From: Nitrospira sp. | GTDB taxonomy: Bacteria; Nitrospirota; Nitrospiria; Nitrospirales; Nitrospiraceae | Direction of reading: 5' to 3' | Assembly (NCBI GenBank): GCA_015904045.1 | Contig: JABMDG010000021.1 | Location: 3,428-11,497, forward strand | Length of the DNA stretch: 8,070 nt | Shown: positions 1-6,483 of the stretch, in pieces | How positions within the stretch are numbered: the stretch's first letter is position 1 | How the letters are laid out: each line of letters opens with the position of its first letter | The notes under the pieces: generated by a model | Told to the model about the DNA's origin: nothing | Seen by the model: the letters and a program-made list of their open reading frames with translations, nothing else | Databases searched by the model: none | Translations under genes and position numbers: made by a program

Positions 1-291
1 CTGGTGTCGCCCGCTGCGGCGATCGCATTTTTGACCGCCGAAATCGGGATGGGCATTTTAGTGTCGGTGAGTGTCTTGCTTGTCGATGAAATCGCCTTTC
101 ACACCTATCCTGAATTCAAACAGGCGCGGGCGTTGTGTGCGGCCGCCATCCTGGAAAATTTAGGTTTCCGCCAGCTGGTTTCGTGCTGGCGTTTGATCGG
201 ATTATGGCAGTCGATGACCGGAGCGAAGGTCTCGTGGGGCTCGATCACCAGAACGGCCGCCTGGCGGGCGCCCGGAGCCGAACGGCACTGA
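1..291 (+). CDS. C-terminal end of a probable membrane glycosyltransferase (family 2-like), 5' part outside window
   Basis: The frame is open from the first base and ends at TGA 289-291, giving about 96 residues of a protein whose start lies left of the window. The beginning is hydrophobic (AAIAFLTAEIGMGILVSVSV) and looks like a membrane segment. After it comes a polar stretch with LENLGFRQ, then CWRLIGLWQ, and a short basic/aromatic tail with W-G-S-I-T-R. From memory, an 'ENxGYRQ...WRxxGL' pattern is typical of the extreme C-terminus of processive family 2 glycosyltransferases that make extracellular polysaccharide. The catalytic domain is not visible, so the name rests on this tail alone. 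The gene converges on gspK with a 21-bp gap and no recognisable terminator between them. It has no evident link to the secretion operon. An ATG-less start within the window is possible but unlikely, because the frame is open to the edge. Confidence 0.55.
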   Translation: MVSPAAAIAFLTAEIGMGILVSVSVLLVDEIAFHTYPEFKQARALCAAAILENLGFRQLVSCWRLIGLWQSMTGAKVSWGSITRTAAWRAPGAERH

Positions 292-312
292 CACGGGAAT
301 GTCGGTGAAGAG

Positions 313-1266
313 CTAAAAGGTCCGGAGGTATAGCACGCTGCTATCGCCCTTATTGGAATCACGCTTCAGCACCGCAAAGGCTGTTTTGGTCGACTCGTTG
401 ACGGTGATGGAGAGTCGGGCGGAAAAGTAGTCACTCTTTACATCGTAGGCATCGGGAGAGGCCCGCAGTTTCGCGCCGATCGCCTGAAAGCTTCCAATCC
501 GATCGAGATCCACCTTGGTCTTATAGGGCCGGCCTTGCACGATTTCCATTGCGATGGATTGGGTGATGTCGGGGTCGAGTGATTGGATGACCAGAGGATC
601 CGCCGTATTCAGATTGATCGGCGCCCCGCCTTCCTGCGGATATACGGTCACGTAGCGCGATAGCCGGTCCACGATGTCCGGCGCAAAGCCCTTCACCAAG
701 CGTAGGTCGCCCAGTGATGGAAGCGCGGCGTTGGCGGCGCGATAGGCCGGTTTCTGGGATTGGTAGTGCAAACTTTCAGCGCCGGCCGGTTGGGGAATGT
801 CGTCCTGATCGATCCAATCGACAAGGGCTTCAACCAAATCCGGGTTGATCTGGAGCGCCTCGAACAGCCGTTTGACCCGCTGGATCTTCGTCTTTTTCTG
901 AAGCTCGTCTCCCGTGTTTGCCGCCAGGTCGTTGAGATTGAGCTTGCCGCGCTCGTCTTGGATCTGGGCGCTCAGCAGTCCGTCGCCGATCGCATAGTTC
1001 TTGATAGGCATCGCCCACAGGTCGGCGGGCCCGTCGTACTGCTCACCGGTTTTCTTGTCTCGCAGCGTGTCTTGCTGCAAGACCGCCCGCGCGGCCTGCA
1101 CACCGGCACGTGTCAGCATGGTCGCTTTGAAGTTGTCACGGAATGCCGCGGCTTCGCGGTACTCGCGGCGCGCTTCCGCGTCGAATTCCAGAATAAGCGC
1201 GACGAGGAGGGTCAAGATCAGGAGCGAGAGGAGCAGTGCCACGCCCCGTTCATCAGCCTTTCGCAT
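313..1266 (-). CDS. gspK: Type II secretion minor pseudopilin GspK
   Basis: 317 aa, close to the usual GspK length. GspK is the large minor pseudopilin that caps the pseudopilus tip with GspI and GspJ. The protein opens with a short charged leader (MRKADERG) and then a hydrophobic helix at about residues 9-27, consistent with prepilin peptidase cleavage after G8. As is typical of GspK, residue +5 after the cleavage site is not glutamate. Family landmarks follow: DERGKLNLN at 104-112, the acidic loop DWIDQDD at 150-156 followed by PQPAGAE, then YRAAN and L-R-L-V-K-G-F, and INLNTA near 217-222, all in the order expected for the GspK globular domain. The ATG at 1266 overlaps the 3' end of gspM by 14 bp, which suggests translational coupling. 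It is the last gene of the operon here, whereas in classical operons gspK lies between gspJ and gspL. Confidence 0.95.
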   Translation of the reverse strand: MRKADERGVALLLSLLILTLLVALILEFDAEARREYREAAAFRDNFKATMLTRAGVQAARAVLQQDTLRDKKTGEQYDGPADLWAMPIKNYAIGDGLLSAQIQDERGKLNLNDLAANTGDELQKKTKIQRVKRLFEALQINPDLVEALVDWIDQDDIPQPAGAESLHYQSQKPAYRAANAALPSLGDLRLVKGFAPDIVDRLSRYVTVYPQEGGAPINLNTADPLVIQSLDPDITQSIAMEIVQGRPYKTKVDLDRIGSFQAIGAKLRASPDAYDVKSDYFSARLSITVNESTKTAFAVLKRDSNKGDSSVLYLRTF

Positions 1267-1801
1267 AGCTCAAAATCCGGACCGTCGCATCAAGAAAGGT
1301 AGGATTGTCGAATTTGGGACGGATCTGAAGATGCCGGACATGAAGCTCATATGGGGCTTGATCGATTGCCGCGAGCAAGGCCAGTAATTCGGGTAGTTGC
1401 ACTCCTTCGAGTCGAAGATCCACAGCAGTTTCCTGATAGCCCTGCGGCAACGACTGTACTTGCGGTTGCATGCCGGTGATCCAATCCCGCACGCGGGCCT
1501 TGGTCGCTGCGTCTTCCAGAAATGTGAGGAGCGAGAATTGGCCGTCGGGCGACGGCATGCGGCTCTCGACTTGGGCCAAGCGATCCCGCTTCGCCACGTA
1601 TTCCCGACTCAGGAGCGCCAATTCCTTGATGTCTTTTTCCTTCCGAGCCGCCTGTCGCTCCAGCCGGTCGAATGTGGCGAGGAAAGGATCGACGACCAGC
1701 ACGAACAGCAGGCTGAAGCCGACGATGATCCCGCCTGCCAGCACGATCGTCCGTTCCCGCGAGGACATCTGTTGCCATCGTTCTCGCATGGTCTGCATCA
1801 T
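1253..1801 (-). CDS. gspM: Type II secretion platform protein GspM
   Basis: 182 aa. GspM is a bitopic inner-membrane protein that pairs with GspL and stabilises the assembly platform. A short basic cytoplasmic N-terminus (RERWQQMSSRER) is followed by one membrane helix at about residues 18-39. Next is a charged, probably coiled-coil segment (about 42-85), and then a small periplasmic domain with alternating hydrophobic and charged strands. This layout, the size and the position directly after gspL fit GspM; the sequence itself is poorly conserved in this family. The ATG at 1801 overlaps the gspL stop in an ATGA arrangement (1798-1801). An out-of-frame antisense ORF of 334 codons covers part of this region and is regarded as a shadow. 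Confidence 0.9.
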   Translation of the reverse strand: MMQTMRERWQQMSSRERTIVLAGGIIVGFSLLFVLVVDPFLATFDRLERQAARKEKDIKELALLSREYVAKRDRLAQVESRMPSPDGQFSLLTFLEDAATKARVRDWITGMQPQVQSLPQGYQETAVDLRLEGVQLPELLALLAAIDQAPYELHVRHLQIRPKFDNPTFLDATVRILSYAKG

Positions 1802-2700
1802 GGCTGGCGCACCGTGACCGTCATTCGAAAGACCACCTGGTTGGGCGAAGCCCCCACGCGGGTTTCTGTCACTGCGGCCTCTTCAAATTGTGCACTCGAC
1901 AGGAAGGCTTGTTTGATTTTTTCCACTGCGTCGAATGAGGTGGTTTCGCCTTCCATGAGAATCGTCCCGCCTTCTACGGTCAGCTCGCGGACCTTCACGG
2001 GCGTTCCACCCGGCAACTGTTTGACGAAGGCCGAGAGGGTGGGAAGGGCTTTCCCGTGCACGCCATCGACGAGGTTCAACGTCTTGTCGATTGTTCCTAT
2101 CCGATATCGAGCTTGGTCGAGTTCATCGCCCGGTGCCGCACCGGCTCCAAAGGATCTTTCAAAGTGTTGTTGCAAGGTTGTCTTGAGGCTAGCCACCCGC
2201 CGGTCCTGCAATATCATATGGATCGTGAAATCTGCCGCAGCCAGCAGCCCGATGAGCAACGCTGCGCCGACCGCCAAACGGCGATCCTGTGGGGACAGAT
2301 CTGACTTCAGCGCTGCGTCATCCGTGACCCCCTTGAGGTCGAGCGCAAGTCCTATGGGGGAAGGTTTGAACCGCCAGCGGGGCTTGATGATTTTCGGGTG
2401 AATGGCGAGTCCGAAGGCGATCGAGAACGCGCGTGGGCTGTTCGCGCCGAATCCCTGCCGTGGCCCGACGGGATAGAGTCCCAATTTACGGGCGATAAAT
2501 CCACCGATCTCCCGCAGCTTGGATCCGCCTCCCGACACCCAGCAGTGAGTCAGCCGTCCGCGCTCGGCTCCTTCATAGGCCTGCAGCGTCACGCGAAGTT
2601 CTTTCAACAGTGGCTCCAGCCAGGCATCGACTTGCTCAATCGCCATCGACCGCTTGAGCCGTTCTGCTTCGGCAAAGCTACAGACCTCCCGAACGGCCAA
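1798..2700 (-). CDS. gspL: gspL, C-terminal fragment (lacks first 227 residues)
   Basis: About 300 codons, with a TTG at 2700 as the first possible start. The reading frame is open only back to 2721, where an in-frame TAG (2722-2724) closes it. The fragment begins in the middle of the actin-like PilM domain at (HA)LAVRE, corresponding to residue 228 of the intact protein. It carries the nucleotide-fold motif VSGGGSKLREIGGF, then the cytoplasmic linker, one membrane helix (VGAALLIGLLAAADF, fragment residues about 144-160), a coiled-coil stretch and the small ferredoxin-like periplasmic domain of GspL/PilN. Its first 143 residues are identical, except for V instead of A in VREVC, to residues 228-370 of the other gspL piece. 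The part that anchors the protein and meets GspM is intact, but the N-terminal half that would bind GspE is missing. The TTG has no clear ribosome-binding site, so this piece may not be translated on its own. Confidence 0.85.
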   Translation of the reverse strand: MAVREVCSFAEAERLKRSMAIEQVDAWLEPLLKELRVTLQAYEGAERGRLTHCWVSGGGSKLREIGGFIARKLGLYPVGPRQGFGANSPRAFSIAFGLAIHPKIIKPRWRFKPSPIGLALDLKGVTDDAALKSDLSPQDRRLAVGAALLIGLLAAADFTIHMILQDRRVASLKTTLQQHFERSFGAGAAPGDELDQARYRIGTIDKTLNLVDGVHGKALPTLSAFVKQLPGGTPVKVRELTVEGGTILMEGETTSFDAVEKIKQAFLSSAQFEEAAVTETRVGASPNQVVFRMTVTVRQP

Positions 2701-2720
2701 GGCATGGGTGAGGTGGTTTC
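2272..2720. repeat. Tandem duplication inside gspL, copy A (left)
   Basis: This copy aligns without gaps to copy B at a constant offset of 448 bp. I count about 30 mismatches (near 6.7%), roughly 24 of them transitions. Read on the minus strand it encodes the stretch LAVRE through SPQDRRLA of the PilM-like domain. On its left side it continues correctly into the membrane and periplasmic part of gspL. On its right side it stops abruptly at GGTTTC (2715-2720), where the correct upstream gspL sequence should follow. Confidence 0.95.
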
Positions 2721-3829
2721 GCTAAACGACGGTCTTGTGGGGACAGATCGGACTTCAGTGCTGCGTCATCCGTGACACCCTTGAGGTCGAGCGCGAGCCC
2801 TATCGGGGAAGGCTTAAACCGCCAGCGTGGCTTGATGATCTTGGGGTGAATAGCGAGTCCAAAGGCGATCGAGAACGCGCGCGGGCTGTTCGCGCCAAAT
2901 CCCTGCCGTGGCCCGACGGGATAGAGCCCCAATTTACGGGCGATGAATCCACCGATCTCCCGCAGCTTGGACCCGCCCCCCGACACCCAGCAGTGAGTCA
3001 GCCGTCCGCGCTCGGCTCCTTCATAGGCCTGCAACGTCACGCGGAGTTCTTTCAACAACGGCTCCAGCCAGGCATCTACTTGCTCAATCGCCATCGACCG
3101 CTTGAGCCGTTCTGCCTCGGCAAAGCTACAGGCCTCCCGAACGGCCAAGGCATGGGTGAGGTGGTTTCCGCCCCAGAGGATCGTCCGCAGCACGACCGGC
3201 CGCCCTTCATGCACTAAACAAAGAGTGGTCTTGGATGCGCCGACGTCGATGATGGCAAGGTCGTGGGGAACTGCTGAGCTTTCTTCCCGCAAGTATTGCG
3301 TGACGGAGAAGAGCGCCATCGCATCGACATTGATGGCCGACGGTTCTACGTCGGCTTGCGCCAGGAATCGGAGATGCTCGGCCACCTTATCCTTCGGTGC
3401 GGCGGTGACCAGCACGTCCGAACCCTTACTGTCGCGGGGTGTCCCCTCAGGTGTTTGCCCGGGAGGCAAGATGAGGCTGCCGATCGCCAAGTCTTCGAGC
3501 GGCATCGGCACGAGATTTTCGACTTCGAATGGAACGACTTGGGCCAGTTTCGTGGAATCCTTGAAGGGAAAGGAAAGGGTTCTGACAAAGAGATCCTGGC
3601 AGGGGATGGCGGTGACGAGCCGGTCTGTTGCATAGAGCCCGTGCTGCCAAAGAAATCCGCGCAATGACTGCACACGCCGGGCCGGCTCCAAATCTTCCGG
3701 ACGGGCGAACGGCATCGGATGCTGAAAGTAGTCGATCGATTCGCGCCCGCTCAACCGGCGGCGGAAACGGACGGCTTTCAAGCCGGTCTGTCCGATATCA
3801 AGCCCGACGCATTCGGTAACAATAGCCAT
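2678..3829 (-). CDS. gspL: gspL, N-terminal fragment (PilM-like domain, truncated by tandem duplication)
   Basis: 383 aa. GspL is the inner-membrane protein whose cytoplasmic actin-like domain recruits the GspE ATPase. Starting at ATG 3829, the piece shows the PilM/actin-like fold motifs: GLDIGQTGLKAV (9-20, phosphate 1), DLAIIDVGASKTTL (190-203, phosphate 2) and VSGGGSKLREIGGF (282-295, adenosine). Residue 370 (SPQDRRLA) is the last genuine one. At that point the 448-bp repeat shifts the frame, because 448 is not a multiple of 3, and 13 unrelated residues (KPPHPCLGRSGGL) follow before the stop. The membrane helix and periplasmic domain are therefore absent. Joining residues 1-370 to the other fragment after its RRLA would give a normal 527-aa GspL. 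The gene lies 36 bp downstream of gspN, with a weak AAGAAG-type ribosome-binding site 4-5 bp before the ATG. Confidence 0.88.
   Translation of the reverse strand: MAIVTECVGLDIGQTGLKAVRFRRRLSGRESIDYFQHPMPFARPEDLEPARRVQSLRGFLWQHGLYATDRLVTAIPCQDLFVRTLSFPFKDSTKLAQVVPFEVENLVPMPLEDLAIGSLILPPGQTPEGTPRDSKGSDVLVTAAPKDKVAEHLRFLAQADVEPSAINVDAMALFSVTQYLREESSAVPHDLAIIDVGASKTTLCLVHEGRPVVLRTILWGGNHLTHALAVREACSFAEAERLKRSMAIEQVDAWLEPLLKELRVTLQAYEGAERGRLTHCWVSGGGSKLREIGGFIARKLGLYPVGPRQGFGANSPRAFSIAFGLAIHPKIIKPRWRFKPSPIGLALDLKGVTDDAALKSDLSPQDRRLAKPPHPCLGRSGGL
2720..3168. repeat. Tandem duplication inside gspL, copy B (right)
   Basis: This is the second copy of the 448-bp unit, directly abutting copy A at 2720/2721. 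It continues correctly on its right side into the N-terminal coding part of gspL (towards 3829). On its left side it ends at the codon for A370 instead of entering the membrane segment. Apart from one Ala/Val replacement (the codon before TGT-AGC), all its differences from copy A are synonymous. Confidence 0.95.
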
Positions 3830-3865
3830 GTAACTTCTTTCTGAAACGGTCCGAGTACCCCTACT

Positions 3866-4753
3866 TTACAACGCGATCCTTGCTTGTGCCAATGTCCCCG
3901 CTATTTTTACCGTGATTGGGGTTCCCGGGGGAAGGGGGAGCAGGCCCAATGTGGTCGCTTTTGACGCGTAACCTTCGCCGGGGACGATGGTCACGGTCAA
4001 GGCTAATCGGCTGTCTTGTATCGGCTGCTGCAGCGTCATCTTCCCATCTCCGGTGAACGATCCATCGGGTCCTTCGCCTTTCAGCCCGGAGACTTCACAC
4101 AGGCTGTCTTTGCAGATCCATTCAGCGGATGCCTGGTTGAAGGCGAGCGACAGCGTGCGCCCGTTTCCAACGGGAATGTGGTCGATGGTCAAATCCGTTG
4201 CCTCGGCTTTCCAGGTTCCTTCCCCTTTGATCGTACCGTCTGCTGCATGGGCTCGTTCCACACGATGGGAGAAATTTCCGTTCAGTATGCCGTGGCCGAC
4301 ATATGGGCGAACAATCTTTGAGAGATCGACCTGTTGGAACCGCCCTGTTATGGAGACAGGCTCTGCCAAGGAAAAAGACGAGGCGGTTAATGTTCCTTTG
4401 GCGAGGCCTCCCCCGGGCGAGCTCTCCCCCAGGTGGATCATGACATCAAGTCCGAGCCCGCCGCTTAGCGCTTGGATAATTCCTACATCGGCCTGCAGGG
4501 AGGCGAGTTGAATCGGTGTCCAGTCAGATCTGGCCAGCGTCACGTTCCGCCACTCGATCCCCAGCGGCAGTCCTACCGTCCAATTTCCAACCCGTATGTC
4601 CATACCGGTTGCCCGATTTAGCTCTGCAACGATCCTTTTGTGCAGCGCTTCATACGGGAAGGTCGCCGCCAGGCAAAGGATCAGTAGGCAGACACCGCCT
4701 CCGATCCAGGCCAAGGTCTCCCGCCATTCTCCCGGCCATTTCAGCGTCATCAT
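3866..4753 (-). CDS. gspN: Type II secretion accessory protein GspN
   Basis: About 295 aa. GspN is an optional T2SS component of inner membrane and periplasm, with no settled mechanism and AsmA-like beta-rich character. The protein has a short cytoplasmic N-terminus, one membrane helix at about residues 14-32 (AWIGGGVCLLILCLAATF) and a long periplasmic part rich in beta strands. That part includes a GNWTVGLPLGIEWRNV stretch that resembles the GspN family. It also has a closely spaced cysteine pair (WICKDSLCEV) that could form a disulfide. The start is chosen at the ATGATGA overlapping the gspJ stop (TGA 4750-4752); a GGAG lies 4 bp before the first ATG and 7 bp before the second (4750), so 4750 is equally possible. 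The frame stays open further upstream to 4789. Its position between gspJ and gspL is unusual, since gspN normally ends gsp operons. Confidence 0.82.
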   Translation of the reverse strand: MMTLKWPGEWRETLAWIGGGVCLLILCLAATFPYEALHKRIVAELNRATGMDIRVGNWTVGLPLGIEWRNVTLARSDWTPIQLASLQADVGIIQALSGGLGLDVMIHLGESSPGGGLAKGTLTASSFSLAEPVSITGRFQQVDLSKIVRPYVGHGILNGNFSHRVERAHAADGTIKGEGTWKAEATDLTIDHIPVGNGRTLSLAFNQASAEWICKDSLCEVSGLKGEGPDGSFTGDGKMTLQQPIQDSRLALTVTIVPGEGYASKATTLGLLPLPPGTPITVKIAGTLAQARIAL

Positions 4754-5364
4754 GATGCTCCGATGGTGATCCATTCCCGTATGGTCCAAGGATCAGCGTT
4801 GGGCGGTTGGAACGTCACTTCCAAGAGCAGCACCTTCGGCATCTTGTCGTTCGTCCGCCACTCGTCGGTCCAGATCCGGCTCTGTCCGTCGTAATACCGT
4901 ACGTTAAATCCTCTCACGCGATCAGCCAATTCCACCTGATCAAGGGCTTCATCGGTGAGGCTGTAACGATTACGCCGTACGAACCGAATCAACCGATCAC
5001 GTTCGCGGGTGTAGACCACTCTCACGGTCTCACTTTCTTTAAGGGCCGCGTTTGCCATGCTTTCGCTCATGGCGAGGAAGGCCAGGGTATCGGCCGGCTG
5101 TCCTTCCTGTGTGCCGTTCATCCCTACCCAGGGAAATGTCTTGTCGTGTTGGCTGAGCGATAGTTCCTCAGCCATGACGCGGAGCACTCTTCTGACGGTT
5201 TGCTCTCGTTCCGCCCGTTCGCGCCCGGCATCCATCGCCTGGGTCGTCGTGACGAGCGATCCAAAGACCATCGCCCCGATGACGGCCAGCAGCGCAATGG
5301 CGACCAGCACCTCAATCAGCGTGAATCCCGTTTGGGTGCTAGAAGGTGAGGCCGGCGACAACAT
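4750..5364 (-). CDS. gspJ: Type II secretion minor pseudopilin GspJ
   Basis: 204 aa, normal for GspJ, a minor pseudopilin of the GspI-J-K tip complex. The leader MLSPASPSSTQTG ends in the prepilin peptidase site G13|FTLIE, with the methylation/assembly glutamate at +5 (E18). A hydrophobic helix follows at about residues 15-35. The globular part has RRVLRVMAEELSLS and, near the C-terminus, RVRGFNVRYYDG and W-T-D-E-W, which are typical GspJ segments. The ATG at 5364 lies inside the end of gspI (26-bp overlap) and has a strong GGAGG ribosome-binding site 9 bp upstream. That supports this start and coupled translation. Confidence 0.95.
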   Translation of the reverse strand: MLSPASPSSTQTGFTLIEVLVAIALLAVIGAMVFGSLVTTTQAMDAGRERAEREQTVRRVLRVMAEELSLSQHDKTFPWVGMNGTQEGQPADTLAFLAMSESMANAALKESETVRVVYTRERDRLIRFVRRNRYSLTDEALDQVELADRVRGFNVRYYDGQSRIWTDEWRTNDKMPKVLLLEVTFQPPNADPWTIREWITIGAS

Positions 5365-5779
5365 AGGTGCTCACCTCCACGGTTTCGACGAACGCGCCTC
5401 GCGGCCAGGAGACCTGGATGCGAACCTCCCGAATCAATTCGAGCGGAGTCGGCGCAATCGTGCGCTTCCATCGATAACCGGCGCCTCGATCGGCGGGCTT
5501 GGCCGGCGGCTGGGTTCCGAGCGGCATATTGGAAAAATCTCCGGCGGCTTCTCCGATAGGATAGACGCCTGTCAGTTCCGTCTCGATCAGCTTTTCTTGC
5601 GCCAGTAAAGTCGCAGCGGTCAGTTCGCCGGCTCTCGCATGCAAATCGAGATCAAAATTGCGGAGACCGAGGAGGATAGGCAGGGCAATTGCCAGCAAGG
5701 CAATCGCCAGCAGTACTTCGAGCAGCGTGAATCCGCTCTCGTCGGCTGCCGTACGCTGGCCCGGTCTCCTCATGTTCAC
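5339..5779 (-). CDS. gspI: Type II secretion minor pseudopilin GspI
   Basis: 146 aa from the chosen start. GspI is the minor pseudopilin that nucleates the tip complex with GspJ and GspK. The cleavage site is ESG|FTLLEVLLAI, with glutamate at +5 and a long hydrophobic helix. The segment AATLLAQEKLIE after the helix matches the family's A-x-x-x-A-x-x-K pattern. The short globular domain with YRWKRTI is also typical of GspI. Three starts are possible: GTG 5809 (5 bp after the gspH stop), GTG 5779 and ATG 5773. I chose GTG 5779 because an AAGGA lies exactly 8 bp upstream; this gives a 16-residue leader. It follows gspH closely and overlaps gspJ. Confidence 0.93.
   Translation of the reverse strand: MNMRRPGQRTAADESGFTLLEVLLAIALLAIALPILLGLRNFDLDLHARAGELTAATLLAQEKLIETELTGVYPIGEAAGDFSNMPLGTQPPAKPADRGAGYRWKRTIAPTPLELIREVRIQVSWPRGAFVETVEVSTYVVAGLTF
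5374..5378 (-). promoter_or_regulatory. Ribosome-binding site of gspJ
   Basis: A perfect GGAGG on the minus strand with 9 bp to the ATG at 5364. It lies inside the gspI coding sequence and fixes the gspJ start. Confidence 0.8.
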
Positions 5780-5787
5780 GCTCGGTG

Positions 5788-5792
5788 TCCTT
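5788..5792 (-). promoter_or_regulatory. Probable ribosome-binding site of gspI
   Basis: AAGGA on the minus strand, 8 bp before GTG 5779 and 14 bp before ATG 5773. It favours the GTG as the start. Confidence 0.5.
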
Positions 5793-5814
5793 GGAATTTG
5801 GCGGTTCACGGCAA

Positions 5815-6483
5815 TTAGGCTCCGGCGGGACGAAGTAACGTTCTCACCCGGTCTGGAATTGGTTTGTTGCGCAAAAGATCAATCCGTTCTTCGCTGGTTC
5901 GTATGGCTCCGGTAAAAGAATCGATGGTCAGCACAAGCAGATTGTTGCTTCGATCGGTGAGATAGACCGTCACCGGATCGATCCGCCCATTCGGGAAAAA
6001 CGAAAGATCGATCCGGCCGTAGGTGCGTTTGTCTTGTCTTACAGAAATTTCTGAAAACCGGATCGTCTCCGGAAGCGATCGTGGCGTCGCCCAGGCGGCA
6101 TCGAGCGGGAGTTTCTCTTCCTTGCCGTCCACCACTCTGGCCCAGTATGTTCCCTGATCGAGATCCAGGTACAGTTTTACGGGCTTTTGGCCGGTTGAGG
6201 CCAATCCTTGGAGCGTACGGAGCGTCCCGATGAACTTGCGCCCGGTGGAACTTAAGTCTTCACCGATGACGACACGAGGCAGTACGATGGCAAGGACACC
6301 GGCCAGCAGAAACAGAACAATAAGCATCTCGATCAACGTGAAGCCCCTTGACGATAGTGAGGAGTCAGGGGTAAGGGGTGAGGCGTGAGCTGTAAAAGAA
6401 GAAACGTGAGGCGCGAGAGGGGAGCTGAGGCGAGACATCCGATACTCAGGCGCGTGCACGAATGACGAGTGACGCATGACCAT
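5815..6483 (-). CDS. gspH: Type II secretion minor pseudopilin GspH, with long unusual leader
   Basis: 222 codons from ATG 6483. GspH is the minor pseudopilin thought to link the GspI-J-K tip to the GspG shaft. The cleavage site is SSRG|FTLIEMLIVLFLLAG, with glutamate at +5 (E52), followed by a hydrophobic helix. The mature part is about 175 aa and beta-rich with a C-terminal LTIDSFTGAI, a fair match to GspH/FimT-type pseudopilins. The leader is odd: 47 residues from 6483, or 32 residues from the in-frame ATG at 6438, rich in Ser, Pro, His and Leu, and encoded by a CT-rich simple-sequence tract. No start codon lies closer to the cleavage site. An AAGGA in the gspG remnant is 11 bp before ATG 6483, so I prefer that start. 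The 3' end of the gspE frame overlaps this gene by 151 bp, a consequence of the gspE truncation. Confidence 0.88.
   Translation of the reverse strand: MVMRHSSFVHAPEYRMSRLSSPLAPHVSSFTAHASPLTPDSSLSSRGFTLIEMLIVLFLLAGVLAIVLPRVVIGEDLSSTGRKFIGTLRTLQGLASTGQKPVKLYLDLDQGTYWARVVDGKEEKLPLDAAWATPRSLPETIRFSEISVRQDKRTYGRIDLSFFPNGRIDPVTVYLTDRSNNLLVLTIDSFTGAIRTSEERIDLLRNKPIPDRVRTLLRPAGA

Noticed and set aside
330..344. Perfect 6-bp hairpin ATAGCA-CGC-TGCTAT near the convergent gene ends, considered as a terminator
   Set aside because: It lies inside the gspK coding sequence, the stem is short and weak, and no T-run follows on the plus strand; no terminator could be supported in the 21-bp gap.
760..1302. A 180-codon plus-strand open frame opposite gspK
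   Set aside because: It mirrors the conserved gspK coding sequence and shows no family motif or ribosome-binding site.
1397..2401. A 334-codon open frame on the plus strand opposite gspM and gspL
   Set aside because: It lies antisense to two well-supported genes, has no recognisable domain, and its composition (many Cys, Arg, Ser, His) is that of a shadow frame in GC-rich DNA.
2678..3829. The gspL pieces considered as two genuine genes, a PilM-like and a PilN-like protein, as in type IV pili
   Set aside because: In pilMN systems the proteins do not share a duplicated 143-residue segment. Here the second piece starts in the middle of the PilM fold, and the break coincides exactly with the 448-bp repeat.
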